In this document: positions 25,398 to 40,500 of the stretch, piece after piece
How positions within the stretch are numbered: position 1 is the stretch's first letter
How the letters are laid out: the number at the start of each line of letters is the position of its first letter
Assembly: GCA_027627225.1 (NCBI GenBank)
Contig: CM051029.1
Location: 864,501-928,500, forward strand
DNA: 64,000 nt
Reading direction: 5' to 3'
DNA from: Congeria kusceri
Lineage: Eukaryota; Mollusca; Bivalvia; Myida; Dreissenidae
Made by a program: the position numbers and the translations under genes
The notes under the pieces: model-generated
What the model saw: only the letters and a program-made list of their open reading frames with translations
Told to the model about the DNA's origin: nothing
Databases searched by the model: none

Positions 25398-28301
25398 CAC
25401 TTCACATCTTACTATATCAAAATACATCGCAAGATAAGTGATGATAGTTCCACGTTGCTACGTTCCCGAAATGCGCAAGCGTTTTATGTTTCTCTATTTC
25501 CAGCATTCGGTTGTTTTGATTGCCTTTTTAACAGTATTACTGCGAGTTGGTAAATAACACGCACCTGTTGGCAAGTCATAACGTTTTGTTGATAGTGAAA
25601 CACCAATTGTATTGCTCAAACAAAATGTTTCGTCAAAACCACAGTGGGAGATTTCTCAATATACCTGTGTTCTTAAATATAATTATTGCATTGACAATAT
25701 TTGAGGATCGTTCATAATAATGCAAAAGGATACCTCCCGTTTTGAAACGTTAATGTTTGGTTTGCCGTTGTCTTTTAGTCTTGACATTGTTTGCTTGCTT
25801 TTAGTTGGGATAAAAAAAATATTGTCCGAATACATGATATCGTCTATAGCATGAAGTATATTCATTTGTTCTATTACAAACATATCCCTACATCTTTTAA
25901 GCACGCAGTTTGTGTGTATATATTTTATTAATCTTCATTTGAATAAAAATGGACAGTTAAAATGGGCTCTAGATAATGTTTCAGCATTTTTGCTATTATT
26001 GTATACCACGCCTAAATTCCAAAAATGTAATTATTTTGTACGCCAACTTTTAATATGATATTAAATATAGTGCATGTTCGTGTAAGAAAAAAAACATATA
26101 AGCATAATAATGCGCATTAAATTCAGAATGCAGAAGTAAAAGAGGGATCTTGTATTTGTAATATGCTCCCGACATCCGAGAGCGTTCTACATGAGTGTGC
26201 ACCATAGACATTCCATCTGGGTGCTCTCATTGTCTGTTTTAGGGTATTATGTGTCGATTGCATGACAAGTATCATTGCCAACTAATTCTAAGTTTAATTA
26301 AAAGTAATATACCATACATTCTCCGTAGTATGGAAAGCGTTACAGAGTCTTTATAGCTCACTTTATTGTGTTGTTCGATTTCTGTCATTTCCAGCAATGA
26401 GTTGCTATAATTGTTTCTGCTTCACTTTTTGATACTGTATTGTTGAGTGTTCCATATTTCCAGCATTATGTCGAAAGGCAGTGCTGATCACTGTGTTCGA
26501 TTGCTGCTTGTAACAATTAAAATTATTTATTATAATGCATAATTGTAGTTTCTACAGTGTATTGTATATCCAATAAGTGTACCTATTATATATGCTATAG
26601 TGGCAATTGCATATTTCAAGGTTAACACACATTTAGTGATATACTAAGAGGGGCTCCCTTCTTACGCATATGGCGTTTTCTATACGGCTGAATATATGAT
26701 ATCTTCTGAAGCATAAACATAATTAATTTCTTATATATTTTAAACGTATCAAATCTATTTGTATTTCAAGCATAAAGTTACATTTGCTTATTTCTTTTGG
26801 AAGTATGTTGAGATGCTTGCGCATGCATGTGAGGCAAATACCAATGTTATTTTGTAAGGTAAACCAATCTTTTTAATTTTATATGCTAATAATTAAGGAT
26901 AACAGTTAGTTGACAGAATAATCATCCGTCTTATGTATGCTGAGTTATCAATTACTTTATTTTCCCTTGTGTCTCTCTTGCGTGTTGTTTTTATTATAAG
27001 CTTTTTATTCATATTGTCGTTACGATTCGATCTTATTAGCTTTTGAATACTTATGGCGAGTTCCGTGTGTAGAGATATCTTGTCTACTCCACATATTTAT
27101 ACATGTTTTATAGGTCATAAATACATTTATTGCATTGGCAATTTATTAAAACGCAGTAGGACACCTCCAGTTTTGAAATTGTATTGTTTGGTGTGCCATG
27201 TTGCCAGCATTATATCGAAGTTATGTGCTGGAATTGCTGCATTGCATTTTGTGGGGATTGAATCACTATCTGAATGCATACTATCTAATAAAACATACAA
27301 TATATACTTTTTGATTTATTAGAAACATATCACAACACCTTTAAATCAAGTATTTTCTATGTATACTTTTATGTATTTTTATTTAAATACAAACGGACAA
27401 TTTACATTGTCCATATACAATTTCGTCCATGGTATGTTATTATTTTACTGCGCCAGACTAAAACCTTCTTCGTCCATATGTTTGAGAACAGACTCTCAAA
27501 CAACATGAATGGAACATGAGATTGGATCAGTGTACTTAAACAGCTGCAGGAAATCTGAATAAGTGTTAGTTTTGACATACAATTATTACATGGGAATCGA
27601 AATCTGTATGGGTTATAAATGTGACACTTTCCCTGGGTTTATATATCAAAGGTTTATCATTGTATTTATAACTGCAATAAATATATTTTTTCATTAATGG
27701 CTGTAATAGTTATTAGTAATAATCGAATAAGCATGAAAACGTGTGTGTTACTATGTAATGTTGATGCTATCAATACTATTCTGACAAAATTAGTTATTAT
27801 TGATTGTTAAAATTATTGACATTTATCTTCATTACATATTTTAGTCCAACTACAGGTTAACACAGATGTAAACATTATGCAAGTGTGTTTTTTCTCCCCA
27901 AACACATTGAATTGGCTTTATTTCCAGCATTCGGGTGCTCTCTTTGTCTTATCTACAGTATCATGGCGAGTTGCAGAACTAGGCATGTTTTGACAACTCA
28001 TACAGTTTAATTGATAGCAATTAACCATACATTTTCCGGATAAAGATACCATTATGGTGTCTTTATAACTCACCTTATTAAGTGCGTTTTTCGATTTCTA
28101 TCAGTGCTATATTTAGGTTCTACCTCACTTTTTGATACTGCATTGTTGGTAGTGTCACATTTCCAGCATTATGTCGAAATGTAGTGCCTACTGTGTTCGT
28201 TTGTTGCTTCTACCTTTCTTTTTATGTCCCCACACATTGGGAAGCATTAGGCATTGCTCTTAACGGTCCGTCGGGTCTACGCACGTACGTACGCACGTCC
28301 T
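25398..28301 (+). repeat. Inner right unit 0: mirror copy of the decayed monomers
   Basis: The reverse complement of left unit 6, with the decayed pieces in mirrored order: about 25445-25600, 25680-26340 and 26340-27890. The shared deletion joint is at 27890-27905. The CGTACG tract ends at 28301 and differs in detail from the left one (CTACGCACGTACGTACGC). Local indels make this arm about 11 bases shorter than its partner. Confidence 0.87.
26410..26515 (+). repeat. Single A/B motif without the ~1-kb block (right arm)
   Basis: The mirror partner of 23768-23870 with the same mixture of A-like and B-like strings, so the single-motif state predates formation of the palindrome. Confidence 0.7.
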
Positions 28302-31300
28302 CAAATTGTATGGATGCAACTCCTCTTTTAATGCTGGGCGGATTTCGCTCAAACTTTCATAGCTAAGGAACCTTGATGTGTGAGTGATCGTGAGTGATGG
28401 AATTTTTGCTGAGACTACATTTGGTAGAATCATGGCCCTTTGTCATTTTTTCCAGTATAGAATATACAAAATATTAACTCCTCTTACAGTGCTGGGCGGA
28501 TTTAACTGAAACATACACAGCTGGAGAACCTTAATGTGTAGGTGATCGTAAAATACGAAATTTAGGCTGCGTCCAATTTTGGCAGATCTATTGCTATTTT
28601 TCATGTTTACTACTATAGTACTTCTTAAAAAATTTTGGACTCAATACTTTTTGAACTTTTAGGCTGATTTTACTTAAATGTTTAAAGCTGAGGAACCATT
28701 ATGTGTCGATGATCTGAAAGGAATGAATTTTGGCTACGACCAATTTTTCGCATATTTATGGCCCTTGGCCATTTTTCTACTATAGAATATAGACGGAGGA
28801 ATCTATTTAACAGTTTGATAAATTTCGTTCAAACTTTTACAGCTAAAGAGCCTTAATGTGTAGGTGATCATATATGAAGGAAATTTGGCAGCGACTAATT
28901 TTGGCAGAATTGTGGCCCTTTTCCACTATTCCACCATATAATATATAATTCCCGATATTTTGTGGAATCAACCCCTCTTGAAAGGCTTGGCGGATGGCAA
29001 TCAAACTGTGAAAGCTGAAAGACATTAGTGTCTAGGCGATCGCAAAAGAAGAAATTTCGGCTGCGACCAATTTCGGCAGAAGTATTACCCTTTGTTATTT
29101 TTCTACTATAAAATAATTTTAAAAAGTTATTTGTTGAGGCAAGAATTAGTGTTGGCCACAAGTCCTTTGTCTGTTTCCAAACATGTGTGGTGGGGGCATC
29201 CGTGTCTGTGATACATCTAGTTGATACTGTACTGTTGAGAGTACCATATTTTCAGAAATATGTCGTTTGTCGCGCTGAGTGTTTCGCTTACAGCTTGTAG
29301 AAATTTAACTTAAAAATTGAAATGCATAATTTAGGGTCTACAGTGCGTTATATGACCTACATATTTTCTTGTTTTATATGTTATTGAGCAAGTTTAGGTC
29401 TCACTTGCTTCTTTTATATTGGCAATTGCATATTTCAAGGTGGTTTACCAATATGAGTGATATATTTGTAACTAACAGAGCGCATATTTGTAAACAGACA
29501 GTGTATTTAACATGCGTAATGACGTTTTCTATTTGATTAAATAAAGGATATCTTCTGAAGCCTTAATGTTTTATTTATTAAATTATAAAGGTATTAAATC
29601 TGGTTGCATTTCAAGCATTAATTTATATGCGTTTATTTCTTTTGGAAGATGTTGAGATGCTAGTGCATGCACGTGAGGAAAATACAAATGTTATTTTATT
29701 AATTTTCACAGATAATTTTAATTTCATATGCTAATATTTGTGGTAAACGGCTAACGGACATAGTAATATTCCGTATTATGTATGCTGATTATTCGATTGT
29801 CTTATTCTCTCTGATTTCTCTCCATCGTGGTTTTAATTGTAAGCTTTTTATTCATACTATGGATTCGATTTCTATCTTGATCAGCTTATGCGTACTTATG
29901 GCGAATTTCGTGTGTATGAATATCTTGGCAATTGCACAGGTTTGTAAATGTATTTCATGTCTTAAATGCAGTTATTGCATTGGCCATATATTATAACGCA
30001 ATTGGATAGCGGGGATTAAATCCCTATTGTCTGAATACATAGTATCTTACCAAGCATACATTAAATGCGTTTTGATCTATTAGAAAAATATCCTTACATC
30101 TTTAATTTAAGTAGTTTCTATGAAGAGTGTTACCTATGCCTGTTTCAATAAAAAAGGACAATGTACTTTGATTTAAAGTATTATCTCTATATATTTCATA
30201 CTTACCCATGTCATATTAAAGTATATCCAAACAAATGTAAATAATTTGCTTACTTATTCGGCACCCACATATTTTAAATAGTGTTTTGCTTTTACATATG
30301 ATCTGAAAGAATAGCGCACATTTATTTTTGGAAAAAATGTGTATATGCATTCGGTTTGTTTTAAGTGAATGATCAGTGTCATTGTTGGAATTATCCCCAC
30401 CCAAGAAATAACTAACAAAGCACGGTGTGAATTTAAATTAGTGCATAACTTAAGGAAAAGAAGGATCATGTTTGTTTTATATGTAATACGTTCCCGAAAT
30501 GCGTATACGTCCTACATTGGTTCTCTACAAATACATTCCATTTGGTTATTAGTAACAATCGAATATGCATGAAAACGTGTGTGTCACTATGTAATGTTTA
30601 TACTATCAATACTATTGTGACAAAATTAGTTATTATTGATTGTTACAATTATTTACCTTTATAATTTAGTCCAACTACAGGTTAACAAAGATTTAATTGT
30701 TATGCAAGTGTGTTTTATCAACGCATTTGAGAGGAGTGCGATATAAAATGCCATAAATACAGTCAGTCAAATTTGAGTGATTATCCATTTATCTCAGATG
30801 ATTCGATTCTCTAAACTGTGACAACAGGATGGTGTTAACGCACTAGAGTTCAACACCCGAGAATTGAGGAGAGTCAAATAAAGAAAGAGTGTTAGTAATA
30901 ATCGCATTACCAATCATACATGTGTTCTTAAATATATTTATGATGCGAGTAATATTATTTAAACAAAACTTTCCATTATTTAGCGTTCTATATTTGTTTT
31001 CCATAAACACATTGATCTGGCTTTATTTCCAGCATTCGGGTGCTCTCATTGTTTTATTTACAGTATTATGGCGAGTTGCAGAACTAGGCATGTTTTGACA
31101 ACTGATTCAGTTTTATTGATTGCAATTAGCCATAAATTCTCCGGGGTAAAGATACCATTATCGTGTCTTTATAGCTCACCTTATTAAGTGCGCTTTTTTC
31201 GATTTCAGTCACTGCTACATATAGCTTCTACCTCACTTTTTGATACTGCATTATTGATAGTGTCACATTTCCAGCATTATGTCGAAATTTAGTGCCTACT

Positions 31301-31410
31301 GTGTTTGTTTCTTGCTTCTACCTTTCTGTTTCTGTCTCCACACATTGGGAGGCATTAGACATTGTTCTCAGCGGTCCGTCGGGTCGTACGGACGTACGTA
31401 CGCACGTCCT
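28302..31410 (+). repeat. Right unit 1 (3109 bases), transition out of the palindrome core
   Basis: The sub-repeat block at 28302-29110 and sequence up to about 29565 are palindrome-type and match left unit 5. From about 29600 the unit carries markers shared with the partial unit at the window end (GATGCTAGTGCATGCACG, GGACATAGTAATATTCC). The last kilobase is array-type and shares with right unit 2 an 11-base deletion near 30660 in the sequence ACCTTTATAATTTAGTCC. Confidence 0.9.
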
Positions 31411-34400
31411 GAAATTGTATTGATTCAACTCCTCTTTTACTGCTGGCGGATTTCGCTCAAACTTTCACATCTTTAGAACCTTAGTGTGTTAGTGATCGTG
31501 AGAGATGGAATGTTTGCTGAGACTACATTTGGTAGAATTATGGCCCTTTGTCATTATTTCCACTATAGAATATACAACATATGAACTCCTCTTACAGAGC
31601 TGGGCGGATTTAACTGAAACGTTCACAGCTGGAGAACCTTAATGTGTAGGTAATCGTAAAAGACGAAATTTAGGCTGCGTCCAATTTTGGCAGGTTTATT
31701 GCTATTTTTCATTTTTACTACTATAGTTCTTCTTGAAATTTTTTGGACTCAACACTTTTTGAAGTGCTAGGCTGATTTTGCTTCAATGTTTAAAGCTGAC
31801 AAACCAGTATGTGTAGATGATCTAAAAGGAATGAATTTTGGAAGATATATGACCTTTGGCCATTTTTCTACTATAGAATATAGACATGAACTTTTCTTTC
31901 ACAGTTTGATAAACTTTGTTCAAACTTTTACAACATAGGGCCTTAATGTGTGGGTTAGCATACATGAAGGCATTTCGGCAGCGACTAATGTTGGCAGAAT
32001 TATGGCCCTTTTCCACTTTTCCACCATAGAATATATACTTATCGATATTTTGTGGACTCAGCCTCTCTTGAAATGCTTGGCGGATGGCGTTAAAACTGTC
32101 AAAACTGAAGGACATTAATGTCTAGGCGATCGCAAAGGAAGAAATTTCAGCTGCGACCAATTTCTGTAGAAGTATTACCCGTGTCATTGTTCTACTATAA
32201 AATAATTATTAAAAAAATACTTTTCCTGGCTAGAATGAGTGTTGGCGACAAGTCCTTTGTCTGTTTCCAAACATATGTGGTGGGGGCATCGGTGTCTGTG
32301 ACACATCTAGTTGATACTGTACTGTTGAGTGAACAATATTTTAAGAAATATGTCGATTAGCGTGCTGAGTGTTCGCTTACAGCTTGTAGAAATAAAAATT
32401 AAAAATCGAAATGCATAATTAAGGTCTACAGTGCGTTTTATGACCTACATCTGTTCTTGTTCTATATGTTATTAAGCAGGTTTGGGTCTCACTTGCCTGT
32501 TTTATATTGGCAATTGCATATTTCAAGGCGGTGTACAAATATGAGTGATATATTTGTAACTAAAAGAGCGCATATTTGTCAGTTTCTTTTTACATGCGTA
32601 ATGACGTTTTCTATTTGATTAAATATATGATATTTTCTGAAGAATAAAGGTATTCTTTATTAAATTATAAAGGTATTAAATCTGGTTGCATTTCAAGCAT
32701 TAAGTTACATGCGTTTATTTGTTTTGGAAGTAAGTTGAGATGCTTCTGCATGCATGTGAGGAAAATACAATTGTTATTCTATTTATTTTCACAAATAATT
32801 TTAATTCCATATGCTAATATTTGTGGTAAACGTCTAACGGACAGAATAATATTCCGCATTATGTATGCTGATTATTCGATTGTCTTATTCTCTCTGATTT
32901 CTCTCCATCATGTTTTTAATTGTTAGCTTGTTATTCATACTATGGATTTGATTTCTTTCTTTATCAGCTTATGCGTACTTATGACGAATTTCGTGTGTAT
33001 GAATATCTTGGCAATTGCACAGGTTTGTAAATGTATTTCATGTCTTAAATGCAGTTATTGCATTGGCCATATATTATAACGCAATTGGATAGCGGGGATT
33101 AAATCCCTATTGTCTGAATACATAGTATCTTACCAAGCATATATTAAATTCGTTTTGATCTATTAGAAACATATCCTTACACCTTTAATTTAAGTAGTTT
33201 CTATGAATAATGTTATGTATGTTTGTTTCAATAAAAAAGGACAATGTACTTTGATTTAAAGTACTATCTTTATATATTTAATACTTACCTATATCATATT
33301 GAAGTATATCCAAACAAATGCAAATAATTTGCTTACTTATTCGGCACCCACATATTTTAAATAGTGTTTTGCTTTTACATATGGTCTGAAAGAATAGCGC
33401 ACATTTATTTTTGGAAAAAATGTGTATATGCATTCGGTTTGTTTTAAGTGAATGATCAGTGTCATTGTTGGAATTATCCCCCCCCAAGAAATAACTAACA
33501 AAGCACGGTGTGAATTTAAATTAGTGCATAACTTAAGGAAAAGAAGGATCATGTTTGTTTTATATGTAATACGTTCCCGAAATGCGTATACATCCTACAT
33601 TGGTTCTCTACAAATACATTCCATTTGGTTATTAGTAACAATCGAATATGCATGAAAACGTGTGTGTCACTATGTAATGTTTATACTATCAATACTATTG
33701 TGACAAAATTAGTTATTATTGATTGTTACAATTATTTACCTTTATAATTTAGTCCAACTACAGGTTAACAAAGATTTAATTGTTATGCAAGTGTGTTTTA
33801 TCAACGCATTTGAGAGGAGTGCGATATAAAATGCCATAAATACAGTCAGTCAAATTTGAGTGATTATCCATTTATCTCAGATGATTCGATTCTCTAAACT
33901 GTGACAACAGGATGGTGCTAACGCACTAGAGTTCAACACCCGAGAATTGGGGAGAGTCAAATAAAGAAAGAGTGTTAGTAATAATCCCATTACCAATCAT
34001 ACATGTGTTCTTAAATATATTTATGATGCGATCAATATTATTTAAACAAAACTTTCCATTATTTACCGTTCTATATTTGTTTTCCATAAACACATTGATC
34101 TGGCTTTATTTCCAGCATTCGGGTGCTCTCATTGTTTTATTTACAGTATTATGGCGAGTTGCAGAACTAGGCATGTTTTGACAACTGATTCAGTTTTATT
34201 GATTGCAATTAGCCATAAATTCTCCGGGGAAAAGATACCATTATCGTGTCTTTATAGCTCACCTTATTAAGTGCGCTTTTTTCGATTTCAGTCACTGCTA
34301 CATATAGCTTCTACCTCACTTTTTGATACTGCATTATTGATAGTGTCACATTTCCAGCATTATGTCGAAATTTAGTGCCTACTGTGTTTGTTTCTTGCTT

Positions 34401-34493
34401 CTACCTTTCTGTTTCTGTCTCCACACATTGGGAGGCATTAGACATTGTTCTCAGCGGTCCGTCGGGTCGTACGGACGTACGTACGCACGTCCT
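31411..34493 (+). repeat. Right unit 2 (3083 bases)
   Basis: Almost identical to right unit 3. Differences I noted are single bases (for example TTTCACAG against TTTAACAG near 31900, and AACGTCTAACGG against AACGGCTAACGG near 32830), one T in a T-run near 33408, and an 11-base indel near 33742. The sub-repeat block is 31411 to about 32205, and the hairpin GTACTTT/AAAGTAC is at 33246-33264. Confidence 0.93.
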
Positions 34494-37400
34494 GAAATTG
34501 TATTGATTCAACTCCTCTTTTACTGCTGGCGGATTTCGCTCAAACTTTCACATCTTTAGAACCTTAGTGTGTTAGTGATCGTGAGAGATGGAATGTTTGC
34601 TGAGACTACATTTGGTAGAATTATGGCCCTTTGTCATTATTTCCACTATAGAATATACAACATATGAACTCCTCTTACAGAGCTGGGCGGATTTAACTGA
34701 AACGTTCACAGCTGGAGAACCTTAATGTGTAGGTAATCGTAAAAGACGAAATTTAGGCTGCGTCCAATTTTGGCAGGTTTATTGCTATTTTTCATTTTTA
34801 CTACTATAGTTCTTCTTGAAATTTTTTGGACTCAACACTTTTTGAAGTGCTAGGCTGATTTTGCTTCAATGTTTAAAGCTGACAAACCAGTATGTGTAGA
34901 TGATCTAAAAGGAATGAATTTTGGAAGATATATGACCTTTGGCCATTTTTCTACTATAGAATATAGACATGAACTTTTCTTTAACAGTTTGATAAACTTT
35001 GTTCAAACTTTTACAACATAGGGCCTTAATGTGTGGGTTAGCATACATGAAGGCATTTCGGCAGCGACTAATGTTGGCAGAATTATGGCCCTTTTCCACT
35101 TTTCCACCATAGAATATATACTTATCGATATTTTGTGGACTCAGCCTCTCTTGAAATGCTTGGCGGATGGCGTTAAAACTGTCAAAACTGAAGGACATTA
35201 ATGTCTAGGCGATCGCAAAGGAAGAAATTTCAGCTGCGACCAATTTCTGTAGAAGTATTACCCGTGTCATTGTTCTACTATAAAATAATTATTAAAAAAA
35301 TACTTTTCCTGGCTAGAATGAGTGTTGGCGACAAGTCCTTTGTCTGTTTCCAAACATATGTGGTGGGGGCATCGGTGTCTGTGACACATCTAGTTGATAC
35401 TGTACTGTTGAGTGAACAATATTTTAAGAAATATGTCGATTAGCGTGCTGAGTGTTCGCTTACAGCTTGTAGAAATAAAAATTAAAAATCGAAATGCATA
35501 ATTAAGGTCTACAGTGCGTTTTATGACCTACATCTGTTCTTGTTCTATATGTTATTAAGCAGGTTTGGGTCTCACTTGCCTGTTTTATATTGGCAATTGC
35601 ATATTTCAAGGCGGTGTACAAATATGAGTGATATATTTGTAACTAAAAGAGCGCATATTTGTCAGTTTCTTTTTACATGCGTAATGACGTTTTCTATTTG
35701 ATTAAATATATGATATTTTCTGAAGAATAAAGGTATTCTTTATTAAATTATAAAGGTATTAAATCTGGTTGCATTTCAAGCATTAAGTTACATGCGTTTA
35801 TTTGTTTTGGAAGTAAGTTGAGATGCTTCTGCATGCATGTGAGGAAAATACAATTGTTATTCTATTTATTTTCACAAATAATTTTAATTCCATATGCTAA
35901 TATTTGTGGTAAACGGCTAACGGACAGAATAATATTCCGCATTATGTATGCTGATTATTCGATTGTCTTATTCTCTCTGATTTCTCTCCATCATGTTTTT
36001 AATTGTTAGCTTGTTATTCATACTATGGATTTGATTTCTTTCTTTATCAGCTTATGCGTACTTATGACGAATTTCGTGTGTATGAATATCTTGGCAATTG
36101 CACAGGTTTGTAAATGTATTTCATGTCTTAAATGCAGTTATTGCATTGGCCATATATTATAACGCAATTGGATAGCGGGGATTAAATCCCTATTGTCTGA
36201 ATACATAGTATCTTACCAAGCATATATTAAATTCGTTTTGATCTATTAGAAACATATCCTTACACCTTTAATTTAAGTAGTTTCTATGAATAATGTTATG
36301 TATGTTTGTTTCAATAAAAAAGGACAATGTACTTTGATTTAAAGTACTATCTTTATATATTTAATACTTACCTATATCATATTGAAGTATATCCAAACAA
36401 ATGCAAATAATTTGCTTACTTATTCGGCACCCACATATTTTAAATAGTGTTTTGCTTTTACATATGGTCTGAAAGAATAGCGCACATTTATTTTGGAAAA
36501 AATGTGTATATGCATTCGGTTTGTTTTAAGTGAATGATCAGTGTCATTGTTGGAATTATCCCCCCCCAAGAAATAACTAACAAAGCACGGTGTGAATTTA
36601 AATTAGTGCATAACTTAAGGAAAAGAAGGATCATGTTTGTTTTATATGTAATACGTTCCCGAAATGCGTATACATCCTACATTGGTTCTCTACAAATACA
36701 TTCCATTTGGTTATTAGTAACAATCGAATATGCATGAAAACGTGTGTGTCACTATGTAATGTTTATACTATCAATACTATTGTGACAAAATTAGTTATTA
36801 TTGATTGTTACAATTATTTACCTTTATAAACGTTACATAATTTAGTCCAACTACAGGTTAACAAAGATTTAATTGTTATGCAAGTGTGTTTTATCAACGC
36901 ATTTGAGAGGAGTGCGATATAAAATGCCATAAATACAGTCAGTCAAATTTGAGTGATTATCCATTTATCTCAGATGATTCGATTCTCTAAACTGTGACAA
37001 CAGGATGGTGCTAACGCACTAGAGTTCAACACCCGAGAATTGGGGAGAGTCAAATAAAGAAAGAGTGTTAGTAATAATCGCATTACCAATCATACATGTG
37101 TTCTTAAATATATTTATGATGCGATCAATATTATTTAAACAAAACTTTCCATTATTTACCGTTCTATATTTGTTTTCCATAAACACATTGATCTGGCTTT
37201 ATTTCCAGCATTCGGGTGCTCTCATTGTTTTATTTACAGTATTATGGCGAGTTGCAGAACTAGGCATGTTTTGACAACTGATTCAGTTTTATTGATTGCA
37301 ATTAGCCATAAATTCTCCGGGGAAAAGATACCATTATCGTGTCTTTATAGCTCACCTTATTAAGTGCGCTTTTTTCGATTTCAGTCACTGCTACATATAG

Positions 37401-37586
37401 CTTCTACCTCACTTTTTGATACTGCATTATTGATAGTGTCACATTTCCAGCATTATGTCGAAATTTAGTGCCTACTGTGTTTGTTTCTTGCTTCTACCTT
37501 TCTGTTTCTGTCTCCACACATTGGGAGGCATTATACATTGTTCTCAGCGGTCCGTCGGGTCGTACGGACGTACGTACGCACGTCCT
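34494..37586 (+). repeat. Right unit 3 (3093 bases)
   Basis: Near-duplicate of right unit 2. It retains the 11 bases AACGTTACATA near 36828 that unit 2 lacks and has one T fewer near 36490, which together explain the 10-base length difference. The sub-repeat block is 34494 to about 35288. Confidence 0.93.
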
Positions 37587-40500
37587 GAAATTGTATTGAT
37601 TCAACTCCTCTTTTACTGCTGGCGGATTTCGCTCAAACTTTCACATCTTTAGAACCTTAGTGTGTTAGTGATCGTGAGAGATGGAATGTTTGCTGAGACT
37701 ACATTTGGTAGAATTATGGCCCTTTGTCATTATTTCCACTATAGAATATACAACATATGAACTCCTCTTACAGAGCTGGGCGGATTTAACTGAAACGTTC
37801 ACAGCTGGAGAACCTTAATGTGTAGGTAATCGTAAAAGACGAAATTTAGGCTGCGTCCAATTTTGGCAGGTTTATTGCTATTTTTCATTTTTACTACTAT
37901 AGTTCTTCTTGAAATTTTTTGGACTCAACACTTTTTGAAGTGCTAGGCTGATTTTGCTTCAATGTTTAAAGCTGACAAACCAGTATGTGTAGATGATCTA
38001 AAAGGAATGAATTTTGGAAGATATATGACCTTTGGCCATTTTTCTACTAAAGAATATAGACATGAACTTTTCTTTAACAGTTTGATAAACTTTGTTCAAA
38101 CTTTTACAACATAGGGCCTTAATGTGTGGGTTAGCATACATGAAGGCATTTCGGCAGCGACTAATGTTGGCAGAATTATGGCCCTTTTCCACTTTCCACC
38201 ATAGAATATATACTTATCGATATTTTGTGGACTCAGCCTCTCTTGAAATGCTTGGCAGATGGCGTTAAAACTGTCAAAACTGAAGGACATTAATGTCTAG
38301 GCGATCGCAAAGGAAGAAATTTCAGCTGCGACCACTTTCTGTAGAAGTATTACCCGTGTCATTGTTCTACTATAAAATAATTATTAAAAAAATACTTTTC
38401 CTGGCTAGAATGAGTGTTGGCGACAAGTCCTTTGTCTGTTTCCAAACATATGTGGTGGGGGCATCGGTGTCTGTGACACATCTAGTTGATACTGTACTGT
38501 TGAGTGAACAATATTTTAAGAAATATGTCGATTAGCGTGCTGAGTGTTCGCTTACAGCTTGTAGAAATAAAAATTAAAAATCGAAATGCATAATTAAGGT
38601 CTACAGTGCGTTTTATGACCTACATCTGTTCTTGTTCTATATGTTATTAAGCAGGTTTGGGTCTCACTTGCCTGTTTTATATTGGCAATTGCATATTTCA
38701 AGGCGGTGTACAAATATGAGTGATATATTTGTAACTAAAAGAGCGCATATTTGTCAGTTTCGTTTTACATGCGTAATGACGTTTTCTCTTTGATTAAATA
38801 TATGATATTTTCTGAAGAATAAAGGTATTCTTTATTAAATTATAAAGGTATTAAATCTGGTTGCATTTCAAGCATTAAGTTACATGCGTTTATTTCTTTT
38901 GGAAGTAAGTTGAGATGCTTCTGCATGCATGTGAGGCAAATAAAAATGTTATTCTATTTATTTTCACAAATAATTTTAATTCCATATGCTAATATTTGTG
39001 GTAAACGGCTAACGGACAGAATAATATTCCGCATTATGTATGCTGATTATTCGATTGTCTTATTCTCTCTGATTTCTCACCATCATGTTTTTAATTGTTA
39101 GCTTGTTATTCATACTATGGATTTGATTTCTTTCTTTATCAGCTTATGCGTACTTATGACGAATTTCGTGTGTATGAATATCTTGGCAATTGCACAGGTT
39201 TGTAAATGTATTTCATGTCTTAAATGCAGTTATTGCATTGGCCATATATTATAACGCAATTGGATAGCGGGGATTAAATCCCTATTGTCTGAATACATAG
39301 TATCTTACCAAGCATATATTAAATGCGTTTTGATCTATTAGAAACATATCCTTACACCTTTAATTTAAGTAGTTTCTATGAATAATGTTATGTATGTTTG
39401 TTTCAATAAAAAAGGACAATGTACTTTGATTTAAAGTACTATCTTTATATATTTAATACTTACCCATATCATATTGAAGTATATCCAAACAAATGCAAAT
39501 AATTTGCTTACTTATTCGGCACCCACATATTTTAAATAGTGTTTTGCTTTTACATATGGTCTGAAAGAATAGCGCACATTTATTTTTGGAAAAAATGTGT
39601 ATATGCATTCGGTTTGTTTTAAGTGAATGATCAGTGTCATTGTTGGAATTATCCCCACCCAAGAAATAACTAACAAAGCACGGTGTGAATTTAAATTAGT
39701 GCATAACTTAAGGAACAGAAGGATCATGTTTGTTGTATATGTAATACGTTCCCGAAATGCGTATACGTCCTACATTTGTTCTCTACAAATACATTCCATT
39801 TGGTTATTAGTAATAATCGAATAAGCATGAAAACGTGTGTGTCACTATGTAATGTTTATACTATAAATACTATTGTGACAAAATTAGATATTATTGATTG
39901 TTAAAATTATTTACCTTTATCAACATTACATAGTTTAGTCCAACTACAGGTTATCAAAGATTTAATTGTTATGCAAGTGTGTTTTATCAACGCATTTGAG
40001 AGGAGTGCGATATAAAATGCCATAAATACAGTCAGTCAAATTTGAGTGATTATCCATTTATCTCAGATGATTCGATTCTCTAAACTGTAACAACAGGATG
40101 GTGCCAACGCACTAGAGTTCAACACCCGATAATTGGGAAAGTAAAATAAAGAAAGAGTGTTAGTAATAATCGCATTACCAATCATACATGTGTTCTTAAA
40201 TATATTTATGATGTGAGCAATATTATTTAAACAAAACTTTTCATTATTTACCGTTCTATATTTGTTATCCATAAACATATTGATCTGGCTTTATTTCCAG
40301 CATTCGGGTGCTCTCATTGTCTTATTTACAGTATTATGGCGAGTTGCAGAACTAGGCATGTTTTGACAACTGATACAGTTTTATTGATTGCAATTAGCCA
40401 TAAATTCTCCGGGGTAAAGATACCATTATCGTTTCTTTATAGCTCACCTTATTAAGTGCGCTTTTTTTGATTTCAGTCACTGCTACATATAGCTTCTACC

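Larger units (their letters stand above)
20690..29565. repeat. Large inverted repeat (palindrome), ~4.2-kb matched arms around a 513-bp spacer
   Basis: The left arm (about 20690-24884) is the reverse complement of the right arm (25398 to about 29565); position p pairs roughly with 50282 minus p. Over about 280 bases at 24380-24670 against 25620-25905 I count only about four differences by eye. The arms share private features: the same decayed monomers, the same ~290-bp deletion (22376-22386 and 27890-27905), the same single A/B motif (23768-23870 and 26410-26515), and the same unusual sequence near 20750 and 29540. Further out the two sides are still opposed but carry different unit variants. 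The small differences between arms argue against a simple fold-back sequencing artefact. Confidence 0.9.

Noticed and set aside
20690..29565. Palindrome as terminal inverted repeats of a single giant transposon
   Set aside because: The spacer holds no transposase or other protein frame, and the arms are array edges rather than discrete termini; no target duplication can be placed.
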